DNA from: JALSNL01 sp036479585
GTDB lineage: Bacteria > Bacteroidota > Ignavibacteria > Ignavibacteriales > Melioribacteraceae
Reading direction: 5' to 3'
DNA length: 64,000 bases
Assembly (NCBI GenBank): GCA_965224785.1
Contig: OZ245062.1
Location: 310,001 to 374,000 of the forward strand
The translations under genes and the position numbers were made by a program. Under the pieces are notes generated by a model that saw only the letters and a list, made by a program, of their open reading frames with translations, was not told the DNA's origin and did no database searches. Position 1 is the first letter of the stretch. Each line of letters opens with the position of its first letter. Shown one piece after another: positions 8,656-18,048 of this stretch.

Positions 8656-11316
8656 CTATTTCATCAAAATCATACTTTTAGTTTCAGTAAAATTACTTGC
8701 AGTTATTCTATAAAAATAAATTCCGGAGTTTACTTTTACTCCTAGATTATTTTCCCCACTCCAAACGCTTGTGTATTTGCCAGAGGCTAAATTTTGGTTA
8801 ATTAGATTTTTTACTAGTTGCCCGGTGGAGTTAAATATATCTAGCTTAACATTAGAGTTTGTTGCTATACTAAATGAAATAGTTGTTGTAGGATTAAAAG
8901 GATTTGGATAGTTCTGTGATAAGCTAAAATCTTCTGGCAATACATTTAACTTTTCTATATTGGTAATGTTAGAATGAAATGTGGCAAGTAAAGTTCGTTC
9001 TACATTTGCAACAAAAGTATATGTTGCTTCATTAGAAATACTTGTTCCATCTTCTTTCCAACTAATAAATTCCCAACCTTGTTTTGGTGTTGCAATTACT
9101 TTTACAGTATCTCCCAATAAAAAATTGCCAAAACCAATAACAGTGCCAGCTTCAGCACTATCAACACTTGCAACTATGGAGTAAACCGGAAGACCAGCTT
9201 GTATAATAGAAATTGTTGAAGTATCTAGGTTAGTATTATAAATATAGATAAATCCATTACGCTCTTCGGAGGAATTATTTTTTGTATAGTTTGCAAGCAG
9301 AATATCATCATCACTACCTTCACTTTTACTAACAGAAATCCATTCAATATTTTTATCTACATTCCACGATGAATTTGAGTTGATGTATATATTGAAACTT
9401 CCTTCATCATAACTTACAGTACTATCTAAAGGAGTAACAACTAATTCTATTTGTGCTTCTTGATTTACAGTAACATTTCTAGATATTGTTCCATCACTTA
9501 TAGTAATTATTCCGGTTCTAGAAATGTCTTCAGTATTTTCATCACTAGTAACTAGTATGTTTGAGTTTCCATTTCCGCTAGTTGTACCAGTAGATAACCA
9601 ATCTACATCTTCGGTAATTTGCCAACTTACATTTGAAGAAATTGAAAATGATGATGAGCTAGAGTTTGATTCTACATTAAATTCATTTGGACTTACACTT
9701 AAGTAGTCTTCAACTGATGAAGATTTAAACATTTTCATTTCACTGATTTTTACACTACCAGAAGAATAGTTTGAGCAAGTAATATCAACATCAATAAGAG
9801 AAATATATTCTTCAATATTTAAAGAAGTATTTCCATTAACAGATTGGCTAAGATTATATTTGGTCCAGTTCGAATTTTCTGCCGGGAATTTAAACGTGTT
9901 GATTAAATCTCCATGTCCGCTTACTGTTACTTCAATAAAATTTCCAGAAGCACCTTTTGTCCAGACCGAAAAATTAACTTCACCTTTTTCAACTCCGCCT
10001 AAATCATTTATTGAACAAAGCTCACCTTCGGAATCAATTGAGATAGAATAATTATCATTGTCATTTGCTCCGTCTGAAACATCTAAATTATTAATATCAA
10101 GATTATTAAAACCATCAGGATATCCATCCTCATTTAAATCAACATTTAGATTTGGAAAAATATTTTCTAGCGGGTCTAGTGTTTGAACATATAAAACATC
10201 TGCCCATTCTTTGTAGGTTTTTATTGGAATATTTTTATCAACACACCATTGTATCAAACCTTCGGTTCTAGTTAGAAAACCATCCCACCCACCAAGTAAT
10301 TCTCCATAGGCAAAATGACTATGTCCAACAATAACATGATGCTTAGCAATTCTATCTGCGATATATTTTTTATTATGTTCAAGTGTCCAAATATCATCTC
10401 TAAAATCACCAAAATCTATTCCAAATTGTTTGTCATTATTTGGGTTATATTCATTAAAAACTTTTAGACTTGGGTTTGGAAAAATACCGGCAGAAGTATA
10501 GCCAACTTCAAAGAGTGCTTGTGCTAATTCTTTTCGTTCAATATGAGGATGAAATCCGCCAGGTTGAATCCAAGTATATGGTCTTTCAAGTTCATAGTGT
10601 TCCATAAGTTTTATTGATTCTTGGGCAAGAGCTTTAATTCCTCCTTTGGTTAAATGAACATCATGATAACTGAAATTATAATATTCAATATTTGAGTAAC
10701 TTCCCAAATCAATAGAATTCCACCAAAAATCTCCTGCGGTTATAGTGTTGTCATCAACCCATTGAGATATGTAAATAAGTTGATCTATACTTGGAAAATA
10801 TAGATAACATTCACTTTTATCAAAATTTGCAAACTCGCCTGAGCTACTTGTAATAGTGTTGCCATCTATATCAACAGTTCCTGATCTTACAGCTTCAGAA
10901 GTTTTAACTGGTTTATGGTTGAGTTCAATTTTAGTTCCAATAATGTTGTACACTCCTGGATGTCCAACATAAAAATCTGGGAATAGAGTATTAAAGAAGT
11001 TTGTCCTATGCCCTGGTGTATGGTCCATAATTTCATGACCATTATCTTGAAGAGTTTTTAATCCAGCAATATAAGTTGGGTTAATTTCTGCTCTGCCAAA
11101 ATTAATTGCAAGCGTGAATTTTTGACTATAATTTGTAAACAAATTCCCATACTGCAAATATTTATCCAGTGGTTGATTGTCATCCGTTCTAAAACAAATT
11201 CCACCTTGTTTTGAGGAACCATCATTCTGAGAAAATAAATTACTTTGAAAAGTAAGAGTTGCTATTAGTACAAAGGAGAGGAAATATTTCACTACTATTC
11301 TATTGCTGAAACTCAT
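8656..11316 (-). CDS. T9SS-secreted polysaccharide-deacetylase-like protein with BACON domains
   Basis: An 886-residue exported protein. After a signal peptide (about 1-29) comes a NodB-like region with RTDDN and GHEIMDHTPGH, the acidic pair and histidines expected of a metal-dependent carbohydrate deacetylase, extending to about residue 380. A DLNEDGYPDG calcium-type loop and a carbohydrate-binding-like stretch follow. Then come two BACON-type domains (about 545-635 and 636-715, each with SWxI/V...WI/LS), an InlB-like repeat (VIATPKQGWEF) and a type IX sorting domain (NYPNPFNPTT...KSMILMK). I infer a cell-surface or secreted enzyme acting on an extracellular glycan. The substrate is unknown and deacetylase activity is not proven by the motifs. 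Confidence 0.75.
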   Translation of the reverse strand: MSFSNRIVVKYFLSFVLIATLTFQSNLFSQNDGSSKQGGICFRTDDNQPLDKYLQYGNLFTNYSQKFTLAINFGRAEINPTYIAGLKTLQDNGHEIMDHTPGHRTNFFNTLFPDFYVGHPGVYNIIGTKIELNHKPVKTSEAVRSGTVDIDGNTITSSSGEFANFDKSECYLYFPSIDQLIYISQWVDDNTITAGDFWWNSIDLGSYSNIEYYNFSYHDVHLTKGGIKALAQESIKLMEHYELERPYTWIQPGGFHPHIERKELAQALFEVGYTSAGIFPNPSLKVFNEYNPNNDKQFGIDFGDFRDDIWTLEHNKKYIADRIAKHHVIVGHSHFAYGELLGGWDGFLTRTEGLIQWCVDKNIPIKTYKEWADVLYVQTLDPLENIFPNLNVDLNEDGYPDGFNNLDINNLDVSDGANDNDNYSISIDSEGELCSINDLGGVEKGEVNFSVWTKGASGNFIEVTVSGHGDLINTFKFPAENSNWTKYNLSQSVNGNTSLNIEEYISLIDVDITCSNYSSGSVKISEMKMFKSSSVEDYLSVSPNEFNVESNSSSSSFSISSNVSWQITEDVDWLSTGTTSGNGNSNILVTSDENTEDISRTGIITISDGTISRNVTVNQEAQIELVVTPLDSTVSYDEGSFNIYINSNSSWNVDKNIEWISVSKSEGSDDDILLANYTKNNSSEERNGFIYIYNTNLDTSTISIIQAGLPVYSIVASVDSAEAGTVIGFGNFLLGDTVKVIATPKQGWEFISWKEDGTSISNEATYTFVANVERTLLATFHSNITNIEKLNVLPEDFSLSQNYPNPFNPTTTISFSIATNSNVKLDIFNSTGQLVKNLINQNLASGKYTSVWSGENNLGVKVNSGIYFYRITASNFTETKSMILMK

Positions 11317-11473
11317 TCATTATCTCATCAATTGTTAAAAACATTACATAGTGTGTTATAAAATGTATCTTTATTGAAATACAAAATTTGTGATTAATAA
11401 CACACAGAACAATCGAAAAATTCTCTTAAATAGTTAGGAATCTTAAATGAATAATGAGTAGAAAGGATTTATT

Positions 11474-11563
11474 AGCTATTTGGAATTTATGCTAAATAAT
11501 TATTTTAGTTCTAAATTATTTTAATTTAGTCAAAGAGTAATTAGAAGTAAACTCCAAATAGCT
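11474..11563. repeat. Inverted repeat between two T9SS genes
   Basis: Arms AGCTATTTGGA (11474-11484) and TCCAAATAGCT (11553-11563) match perfectly across 68 bases. The interior contains further short inverted AT-rich repeats (CTAAATAATTATTTTAG). It lies just downstream of the minus-strand gene start at 11316 and before the 3' end of the next gene. It could be a small mobile-element relic or a transcript-end structure. Confidence 0.45.
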
Positions 11564-11578
11564 GAAGGAAATTTAAAT

Positions 11579-12262
11579 TTATTTCATTAAAATCATACGC
11601 TTAGTTTGCGTAAAGTTATTGGTAATTAACCTGTAAAAATATATTCCAGAATTAACCTTTGTGCCAAAATCGTTTTTCCCATTCCACAAACTAGTATATC
11701 TTCCTGGAGCATAATTCTGATCAACAAGACGAGTAACCAATTGACCAACAGAATTATAGATGTCTAATTTAACATCAGAATTTTTTGCTATGCTAAAAGA
11801 AATAGTTGTTGTTGGATTAAACGGATTTGGATAGTTGTTATTTAATGCAAAAGTATTTGGAAGCTCTGCAAATTCATCAACAGAGGTAACTGGAGGATGA
11901 CTATTTGGATCACTTGGATCAGTTACAGCATTTGCATCTCCGGGAAGAGCAGATCCTTTAACCCATGTTCCGTTAGGATCTTGTAATTCTTGCCCATTAC
12001 TAAAACCATCTCCATCTGAATCTAAGGCTGCTAAAGATGCATTCCAAGTTACATCGCCCGCACTACCAGCCACTGTAAGGAAATTGTTTTCAATTTCAGT
12101 CCCAAAAGGATTTCTAGGTGTTCCTCCACCGTTTGTATGACAAGTGTTGCAACTAAATTTTGCTCCATAAGGAACTTGGCTAACTCTAAAACTTCTTCCG
12201 ACTAAGTATGATAGTGCTGAGATTGAAATTAAAACTAAAAATACTGTATATGCTTTTTTCAT
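11579..12262 (-). CDS. T9SS-secreted c-type heme, temptin-like protein
   Basis: A 227-residue exported protein. I place the start at ATG 12262, where AGAGGT lies just upstream and the protein begins MKKAYTVF, rather than the in-frame ATG at 12298. After the signal peptide there is one heme-c motif, CNTCH, then NPFGTEIENN, W-N-A-S-L, and DSDGDGFSNGQELQDP, an acidic calcium-type loop. This order resembles temptin-like domains. The C-terminus is a type IX sorting domain nearly matching that of the neighbour at 8656. It is possibly an extracellular electron-transfer or binding protein; role unknown. Confidence 0.7.
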   Translation of the reverse strand: MKKAYTVFLVLISISALSYLVGRSFRVSQVPYGAKFSCNTCHTNGGGTPRNPFGTEIENNFLTVAGSAGDVTWNASLAALDSDGDGFSNGQELQDPNGTWVKGSALPGDANAVTDPSDPNSHPPVTSVDEFAELPNTFALNNNYPNPFNPTTTISFSIAKNSDVKLDIYNSVGQLVTRLVDQNYAPGRYTSLWNGKNDFGTKVNSGIYFYRLITNNFTQTKRMILMK

Positions 12263-12396
12263 TGTTGACCTCTTTTTGTTTGTTATTAAAATAGACATTT
12301 GGTGTTATTCAAACTTACACTATTTTTAATAAATAAGAAATACAAAAAAATGTCAATAAAAATATTATTGTTTTGTAAAAATAGGAATTTGAAATA

Positions 12397-15300
12397 CTAT
12401 TTATAGCTTAATATTGGTGCAAGCCATTTTTCTATTTCTGATAAGTTCATATTTTTTCGTTTAGTATAATCTTCTACTTGGTCTTTACTAATTTTACCAA
12501 CGTTAAAATATTTAGCATTTGGATTTGCAAAATAAAATCCACTAACGGATGCTGTTGGATACATAGCATAACTTTCTGTTAAAGTAAGTCCAATATTTTT
12601 TTCAACATCTAAAAGACTAAATAAAATTTCTTTTTCTGTATGATCCGGTTGTGCTGGATAACCTGGAGCTGGTCTTATTCCAATATATTTTTCTTTTATT
12701 AAATCATCATTGTCAAATTTTTCTTCTTTAGAATAACCCCAATAATCAGTTCGTAATTTTTTGTGTAACAATTCTGTAAAGGCTTCAGCAAGTCTGTCTG
12801 CAATTACTTTAACCATTATTGCATTATAATCATCATCATCTTTTTCATATTTATCAACTAACTCTTGAACTCCAATTCCGGTTGTAACTGCAAATGCTCC
12901 AACATAATCTTTTTTGTTTGTTCCCTTTGGAGCAACAAAATCTGAGAGGGCAAGATTACTAAACTTGCTACTTTTATTTCCTTGCTGTCTTATTGTGTGA
13001 ATTGTTGCAAGTGGATTTGCACCTTTATTATCAGCGTATATCTCAATGTCATCATCAACTGAGTTTGCCGAGAATATTCCAAATACAGCATTTGCTTTGA
13101 TGAGTTTTTTTGAAATAATTTCATCCAATAATTTTTGTGCTTCTTCAAAAACTTTTTTTGCTTCTTTTCCAACAGTTTCATCTTTAAATATTTTCGGGTA
13201 TTTCCCTTTAAATTCCCAAGCGATAAAGAATGGAGTCCAATCAATATATTCACGAACCTCTGAGAGAGGAAAATCAAGTAAAGTTTTTCTTCCGATAAAT
13301 TTCGGCTCTGGGGTTTCAAATTCATCCCAATTTATTTTTAATTTGTTTTTCCTCGCATCTTCTATTGAAATATTATTTTTAGCCGAATTCTTTTTGGAAT
13401 AGTTCTCTCTCATTAAACTATATTCATCGGAAACATCAGATAGAAAACCACCTTGAGTTTCTTTGCTTAGTAATTTGCCAACAACAGCAACAGCTTTAGA
13501 AGCATCGTGAACGTGAACAACTCCGCCATCATAATGTTCATCAATCTTAACTGCTGTATGAATTTTAGAAGTTGTTGCGCCACCAATCAGTAATGGAATG
13601 TTAAAATTTTGCCTTTTCATCTCGGTAGCAACGTGTACCATTTCTTCTAAGGACGGAGTTATAAGTCCACTAAGTCCAATCATATCAACGTTCTCAGCCT
13701 TTGCTGTCGATAAAATTTGTTCTGAAGGAACCATTACTCCAATATCAACAATATCATAATTGTTACATCCTAAAACTACTCCGACAATGTTCTTGCCAAT
13801 ATCGTGAACATCACCTTTTACAGTTGCCAGTAATATTTTCCCAGCTTTTTGAATCTCGGATGAGCTTCGTTCCAGTTCAATTAATGGAGTTAGTTTTGAC
13901 ACAGCTTTTTTCATTACACGAGCACTTTTAACAACTTGTGGAAGAAACATTTTGCCAGAGCCAAATAAATCGCCAACCTTGTTCATTCCATCCATCAACG
14001 GACCTTCAATAATATCAAGGGCAAAAGGGAATTGCTTAATTGCTTCATCCACATCTTCAAAAATATATTTGTCATTGCCTTTTACTAAAGCATACTTTAA
14101 TCGCTCAACAACATCATAGGCCCGCCACTCTTCAGTTTTCTCAACAACCTTACCTTTATTCTTAACAGATTCTGCTAATTCAATCAATCTTTCAGTTGCA
14201 TCATCTCTTTTGTTAAGTATAACATCTTCAACACACTTCAAAAGGTCTTTGGGGATTTCTTCATAAATTTCCAACTGCCCGGCATTTACAATTCCCATAT
14301 CCATTCCAGCTTTTATTGCGTGGTAAAGGAAGGCTGAATGAATAGCTTCACGTACAGTATTGTTCCCTCGAAATGAAAATGAAACATTACTAACTCCACC
14401 TGAGACTTTAGCATAAGGAAGATTTTGTTTTATCCAACGTGTTGCTTCTATAAAATCAACTGCATAATTATTATGTTCTTCAATTCCGGTTGCAATTGCA
14501 AAAATATTGGGATCAAAAATTATATCTTCTGGAGGGAAGCCAACTTCTTCAGTTAAAATTTTATAAGCTCGCTCACAAATATTTATCTTTCTTTCGTAAG
14601 AATCTGCTTGACCATCTTCATCAAACGCCATTACAATTGTTGCTGCACCATAGTTCAAAATCTTTCTAGCGTGTTTCTTAAATATTTCTTCGCCCTCTTT
14701 TAAGCTTATGGAATTTACAATCCCTTTACCTTGAACACATTTTAATCCAGCTTCAATCACAGACCACTTGGAAGAATCCAACATAATAGGAACTGTTGCT
14801 ATATCAGGCTCTGCAGCAATTAGTGTGAGGAATTTTGTCATTGCGGATTCTGCATCTAACATTGCATCATCCATATTGATGTCAATTATTTGAGCTCCAT
14901 TTTCTACTTGCTCCTGTGCGACAGAAAGAGCTTCGGAGTAATTTTCTTCTCTAATTAAGCGAGCAAATTTCATTGAACCCATTACGTTTGTTCGCTCACC
15001 AATATTTGTAAAGTTAGATTCTTTTCTTAACACTAATGGTTCAAGTCCACTTAGCGATAACAGCTTTTCTTTTTGTGGAACTTTGCGAGACTCAAACTCT
15101 TCAGAAATTTCTGAGAATAATTTTATATGTTCCGGAGTTGTACCACAGCAGCCACCAACAATATTATAAGAGCCATTCTGTGCATACTCTGAAAGTACTT
15201 TGTACATTTCTTTTGGAGTTTCATCATACTCGCCAAACTCATTTGGTAAACCCGCATTTGGATAAATACTAACAAAGCAAGTTGCGAGTTTTGAAACTTC

Positions 15301-16074
15301 TTCAATGAATGGTCGCATCTGTGCTGGTCCTAAAGAGCAGTTTAATCCTACACTAAGTAGATTAGGAGTATGAGAAATAGAATTCCAAAATGCCTCAAAT
15401 GTTTGTCCAGAAAGTGTACGTCCACTTTGGTCAACAATAGTACCGGATATCATAATTGGTAGAGTAACATTGTGTTTTGCAAAATATTCTTCAATTGCTA
15501 ACAATGCTGATTTCGCATTTAGAGTATCTGTAATTGTTTCAACAAGAAGAATGTCTGCACCACCTTCAACCAATCCGCTTACTTGTTCATAATATGAGGT
15601 TTTCATTTCATCAAAAGTTACATCTCTGTAACCAGGATCTTCAACTTTGGAAGACATTGAAAGTGTTTTGGTAGTTGGTCCCATTGAGCCAGCCACGAAT
15701 CTTGGTTTGGAGGGATTCTTCGCTGTAATTTCAATAGTAACTTCCTTTGCTAGTTTAGCCGATTGAAAATTTATGTCGTAAACAAATTTCTCCATTTGGT
15801 AATCGGCTTGTGAAATTGAAGTACCACTAAACGTGTTTGTCTCAATAATATCAGCCCCAGCTTCAAGATATTCTTTGTGAACATCTTTAATAATTTGCGG
15901 TTGAGTTAAGGAAAGAATATCATTGTTTCCCTTAATAAGGCAAGGGTGATTCTTAAATTGTTCCCCACGAAAATCTTCTTCAGTTAGCGAATGTCTTTGA
16001 ATCATAGTACCCATTGCACCATCCAAAGTTAGGATACGCTTGTTTAATATTTTTGTAAGTTGTTTAAATAGCAT
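12397..16074 (-). CDS. metH: Cobalamin-dependent methionine synthase
   Basis: Transfers methyl from methyltetrahydrofolate to homocysteine via cobalamin. At 1225 residues all four modules are present. The homocysteine domain has zinc cysteines C246 and C309/C310 (GGCCGTT). The pterin domain runs about 350-640. The B12 domain contains DVHDIGKN with cobalt-ligand H757. The C-terminal reactivation domain has RPAPGYPAQPDH for S-adenosylmethionine. No cobalamin or SAM riboswitch is evident: only 59 bases separate it from the hemerythrin gene upstream on the same strand, so the two may be co-transcribed. Confidence 0.97.
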   Translation of the reverse strand: MLFKQLTKILNKRILTLDGAMGTMIQRHSLTEEDFRGEQFKNHPCLIKGNNDILSLTQPQIIKDVHKEYLEAGADIIETNTFSGTSISQADYQMEKFVYDINFQSAKLAKEVTIEITAKNPSKPRFVAGSMGPTTKTLSMSSKVEDPGYRDVTFDEMKTSYYEQVSGLVEGGADILLVETITDTLNAKSALLAIEEYFAKHNVTLPIMISGTIVDQSGRTLSGQTFEAFWNSISHTPNLLSVGLNCSLGPAQMRPFIEEVSKLATCFVSIYPNAGLPNEFGEYDETPKEMYKVLSEYAQNGSYNIVGGCCGTTPEHIKLFSEISEEFESRKVPQKEKLLSLSGLEPLVLRKESNFTNIGERTNVMGSMKFARLIREENYSEALSVAQEQVENGAQIIDINMDDAMLDAESAMTKFLTLIAAEPDIATVPIMLDSSKWSVIEAGLKCVQGKGIVNSISLKEGEEIFKKHARKILNYGAATIVMAFDEDGQADSYERKINICERAYKILTEEVGFPPEDIIFDPNIFAIATGIEEHNNYAVDFIEATRWIKQNLPYAKVSGGVSNVSFSFRGNNTVREAIHSAFLYHAIKAGMDMGIVNAGQLEIYEEIPKDLLKCVEDVILNKRDDATERLIELAESVKNKGKVVEKTEEWRAYDVVERLKYALVKGNDKYIFEDVDEAIKQFPFALDIIEGPLMDGMNKVGDLFGSGKMFLPQVVKSARVMKKAVSKLTPLIELERSSSEIQKAGKILLATVKGDVHDIGKNIVGVVLGCNNYDIVDIGVMVPSEQILSTAKAENVDMIGLSGLITPSLEEMVHVATEMKRQNFNIPLLIGGATTSKIHTAVKIDEHYDGGVVHVHDASKAVAVVGKLLSKETQGGFLSDVSDEYSLMRENYSKKNSAKNNISIEDARKNKLKINWDEFETPEPKFIGRKTLLDFPLSEVREYIDWTPFFIAWEFKGKYPKIFKDETVGKEAKKVFEEAQKLLDEIISKKLIKANAVFGIFSANSVDDDIEIYADNKGANPLATIHTIRQQGNKSSKFSNLALSDFVAPKGTNKKDYVGAFAVTTGIGVQELVDKYEKDDDDYNAIMVKVIADRLAEAFTELLHKKLRTDYWGYSKEEKFDNDDLIKEKYIGIRPAPGYPAQPDHTEKEILFSLLDVEKNIGLTLTESYAMYPTASVSGFYFANPNAKYFNVGKISKDQVEDYTKRKNMNLSEIEKWLAPILSYK

Positions 16075-16133
16075 AATGTTCTTTCTGTTTGTATTTTAAT
16101 TGATATGCAAAACTTGCAATTTTTAATACTTAG

Positions 16134-16601
16134 TTATTCCCAAAATCTTATTCCCCAGTTTTTATCCAAGGGTTTATGTGTCTCTTCCAATTTTTTCCCA
16201 ATTTGCTGAAGCTCTTCATCAGTTAAACAATCTTCAATGTAAGGGAATAATTCTCTTTCTTCAAAACGAATATGATTAGTTAATAGTTCTGAAAACTCAA
16301 GTAAGTTTTCTTTTATAGTTTCGCTTTCAAGAGAAAGTTTATTTACAATTTGTTCAAATTGTTTATGTTCATCCAACATTCTTTTAATCAATTTATTGTT
16401 TGGGGCAATATTTTTATGTGTTAGAAAATTTTCTTCTTCTTGCTCAAAATGATGTTTTAATGAATCCCATAAATGTTCAATATAATCGACAATTACTTTG
16501 AAATTTTTTAAAGTTGTAACTGCTTTTTTAATACGTAGTGCAATTACTAATCCATCGTGATGTTCTGATGATAAATTTACAAGGTTTATATTTCTTTTCA
16601 T
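16134..16601 (-). CDS. Hemerythrin-like (HHE) domain protein
   Basis: A 155-residue four-helix protein with the histidine/glutamate pattern of HHE cation-binding domains: SSEHHDGL, HHFEQEEENFL, LDEHKQFE and NHIRFEERELFPYIE. It probably carries a di-iron site for oxygen, nitric oxide or redox sensing or storage. I start it at ATG 16601; the longer frame begins with a TTG at 16640 and adds 13 charged residues. It ends 59 bases before metH on the same strand and is divergent from the Nudix gene. Confidence 0.85.
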   Translation of the reverse strand: MKRNINLVNLSSEHHDGLVIALRIKKAVTTLKNFKVIVDYIEHLWDSLKHHFEQEEENFLTHKNIAPNNKLIKRMLDEHKQFEQIVNKLSLESETIKENLLEFSELLTNHIRFEERELFPYIEDCLTDEELQQIGKKLEETHKPLDKNWGIRFWE

Positions 16602-16692
16602 TTTATATTTTTCTTTGTAATCTTTTTGTTCGAACTTCAAATATAATTAAATTTGACAAGAAAGAATTTCACATTACTTAAAAAAATAAACT

Positions 16693-17151
16693 ATGAAACT
16701 TGCAACTCTCTGCTATATAATAGATGGCGATAAAACTTTAATGCTTTATCGAAATAAAAAAGAAAATGATTACCACGAAGGAAAGTGGAACGGACTTGGT
16801 GGAAAACTTGAGCAAGGCGAAACCCCTGAAGAGTGTGCTATTAGGGAGGTTTATGAGGAATCGGGATTTGTTGTTAGTGAGCCGGAAATGAAAGGTTTAA
16901 TAACTTTCCCAATGTTTGATGGAGTTGATGATTGGTATGTTTGGGCTTTTGTTTTCAAAAAGTTTAAAGGTAAACAAATTGATTCACCTGAAGGAACTTT
17001 AGAATGGATAGAAAATAAAAAGTTAACAGAATTAAATTTATGGGATGGAGATAAAATCTTCATCCCTTGGTTATTTCAAGATAAATGTTTTAGTGCAAAA
17101 TTTATTTATGAAGATGGAGAATTTATTTCTCACGAAGTTAATTTTTATTAA
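16693..17151 (+). CDS. Nudix hydrolase, MutT/8-oxo-dGTP diphosphatase type
   Basis: A 152-residue cytosolic hydrolase of nucleoside diphosphate derivatives. The complete Nudix box runs from GGKLEQGETPEE to REVYEESGF (about 36-61), with the metal-binding glutamates in REVYEE. The opening MKLATLCYIIDGDKTLML and the W-N-G-L-G-G-K-L run are typical of the 8-oxo-(d)GTP subgroup. Its 3' end overlaps the convergent alpha/beta hydrolase gene by 14 bases. Confidence 0.9.
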   Translation: MKLATLCYIIDGDKTLMLYRNKKENDYHEGKWNGLGGKLEQGETPEECAIREVYEESGFVVSEPEMKGLITFPMFDGVDDWYVWAFVFKKFKGKQIDSPEGTLEWIENKKLTELNLWDGDKIFIPWLFQDKCFSAKFIYEDGEFISHEVNFY

Positions 17152-17941
17152 TAGTATTCTTACTTAAAAAACTTTGAATACTTTTTGTTACGAAATTAGG
17201 ATTCTCCAACGGAGTCATATGTCCCGCATTTGGTACAACAACAAATTTAGATTTTTTAATTTTCTTTGCCATCGCTTCCATAATTTCTACTGGAGTTAAA
17301 GTGTCTTTTCTTCCACATAAAACTAATGTTGGAATTTTAATATTTTTTAGTGACTTAGTTGTATCTCCTCTGCTTAACATTGCAATCAGCGAACCCTTAA
17401 CACCAGTAGCATTTTGTGTTTTACAATTTGCCAAAATACTTTTGTACATTTTGCTATTTTTCTTTTTAGTATTAGGATGAAAACAAACAGGTACAAAATC
17501 ATTTACAAATGCTTCAACACCATCAACATTAATTCTGTTTATGGCATTGGAACGTTTTAGTTTCCCTTCATTATTGTCAGCTTCAGTTCTTGTATCACAA
17601 AGTATAAGTGAACCAAATCTATTTTGCTCTTTCTCAATAGCTCGCAAAGCAATATAACCACCCATTGATAGACCACATAAAATTGGCTTATCCAATTGTA
17701 ACTCATCCATTACAGAATACAAATCCCAAACAAAAGCTTCCATTGTATATTGTCCATCTCCAACATAACTATTACCAAGTCCCCTAATATCATAGGTAAC
17801 GCAGTAGTAACTATTTTGCAATGCTTCAACTTGTTTTTCCCACATTGTGTGATCATAAGGAAAACCATGAACAAAAACTATTGATGGATTTGTTTTGTTA
17901 CCATTTGTATAAACTTTTAAATCATTAATTGTAATTTCCAT
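17138..17941 (-). CDS. Alpha/beta-fold hydrolase
   Basis: A 267-residue protein with the alpha/beta hydrolase order. There is an oxyanion segment VFVHGFPYDHTMW, the nucleophile elbow CGLSMGGYIAL, a late acidic residue in LCGRKDTLTP, and the catalytic histidine in NAGHMTPLE. No signal peptide is seen. It resembles 3-oxoadipate enol-lactonase and related carboxylesterases, but no catabolic genes surround it, so the substrate cannot be named. Confidence 0.85.
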   Translation of the reverse strand: MEITINDLKVYTNGNKTNPSIVFVHGFPYDHTMWEKQVEALQNSYYCVTYDIRGLGNSYVGDGQYTMEAFVWDLYSVMDELQLDKPILCGLSMGGYIALRAIEKEQNRFGSLILCDTRTEADNNEGKLKRSNAINRINVDGVEAFVNDFVPVCFHPNTKKKNSKMYKSILANCKTQNATGVKGSLIAMLSRGDTTKSLKNIKIPTLVLCGRKDTLTPVEIMEAMAKKIKKSKFVVVPNAGHMTPLENPNFVTKSIQSFLSKNTINKN

Positions 17942-18048
17942 TGTTGTTCTATCCCTAAGTAATTAAGTATTTGTAACTAATAAAAATATTAAAAATTTTG
18001 TAAATTGTTTTTTATAATAATAAACAGAAAAGCGAAACATAAAATTAT

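Noticed and set aside
13046..13402. 118-codon plus-strand frame
   Set aside because: Shadow of metH on the other strand; composition mirrors the coding strand.
16075..16133. Riboswitch upstream of metH
   Set aside because: The gap is 59 bases with only a tiny TGCAA/TTGCA palindrome, too short for a cobalamin or SAM riboswitch.
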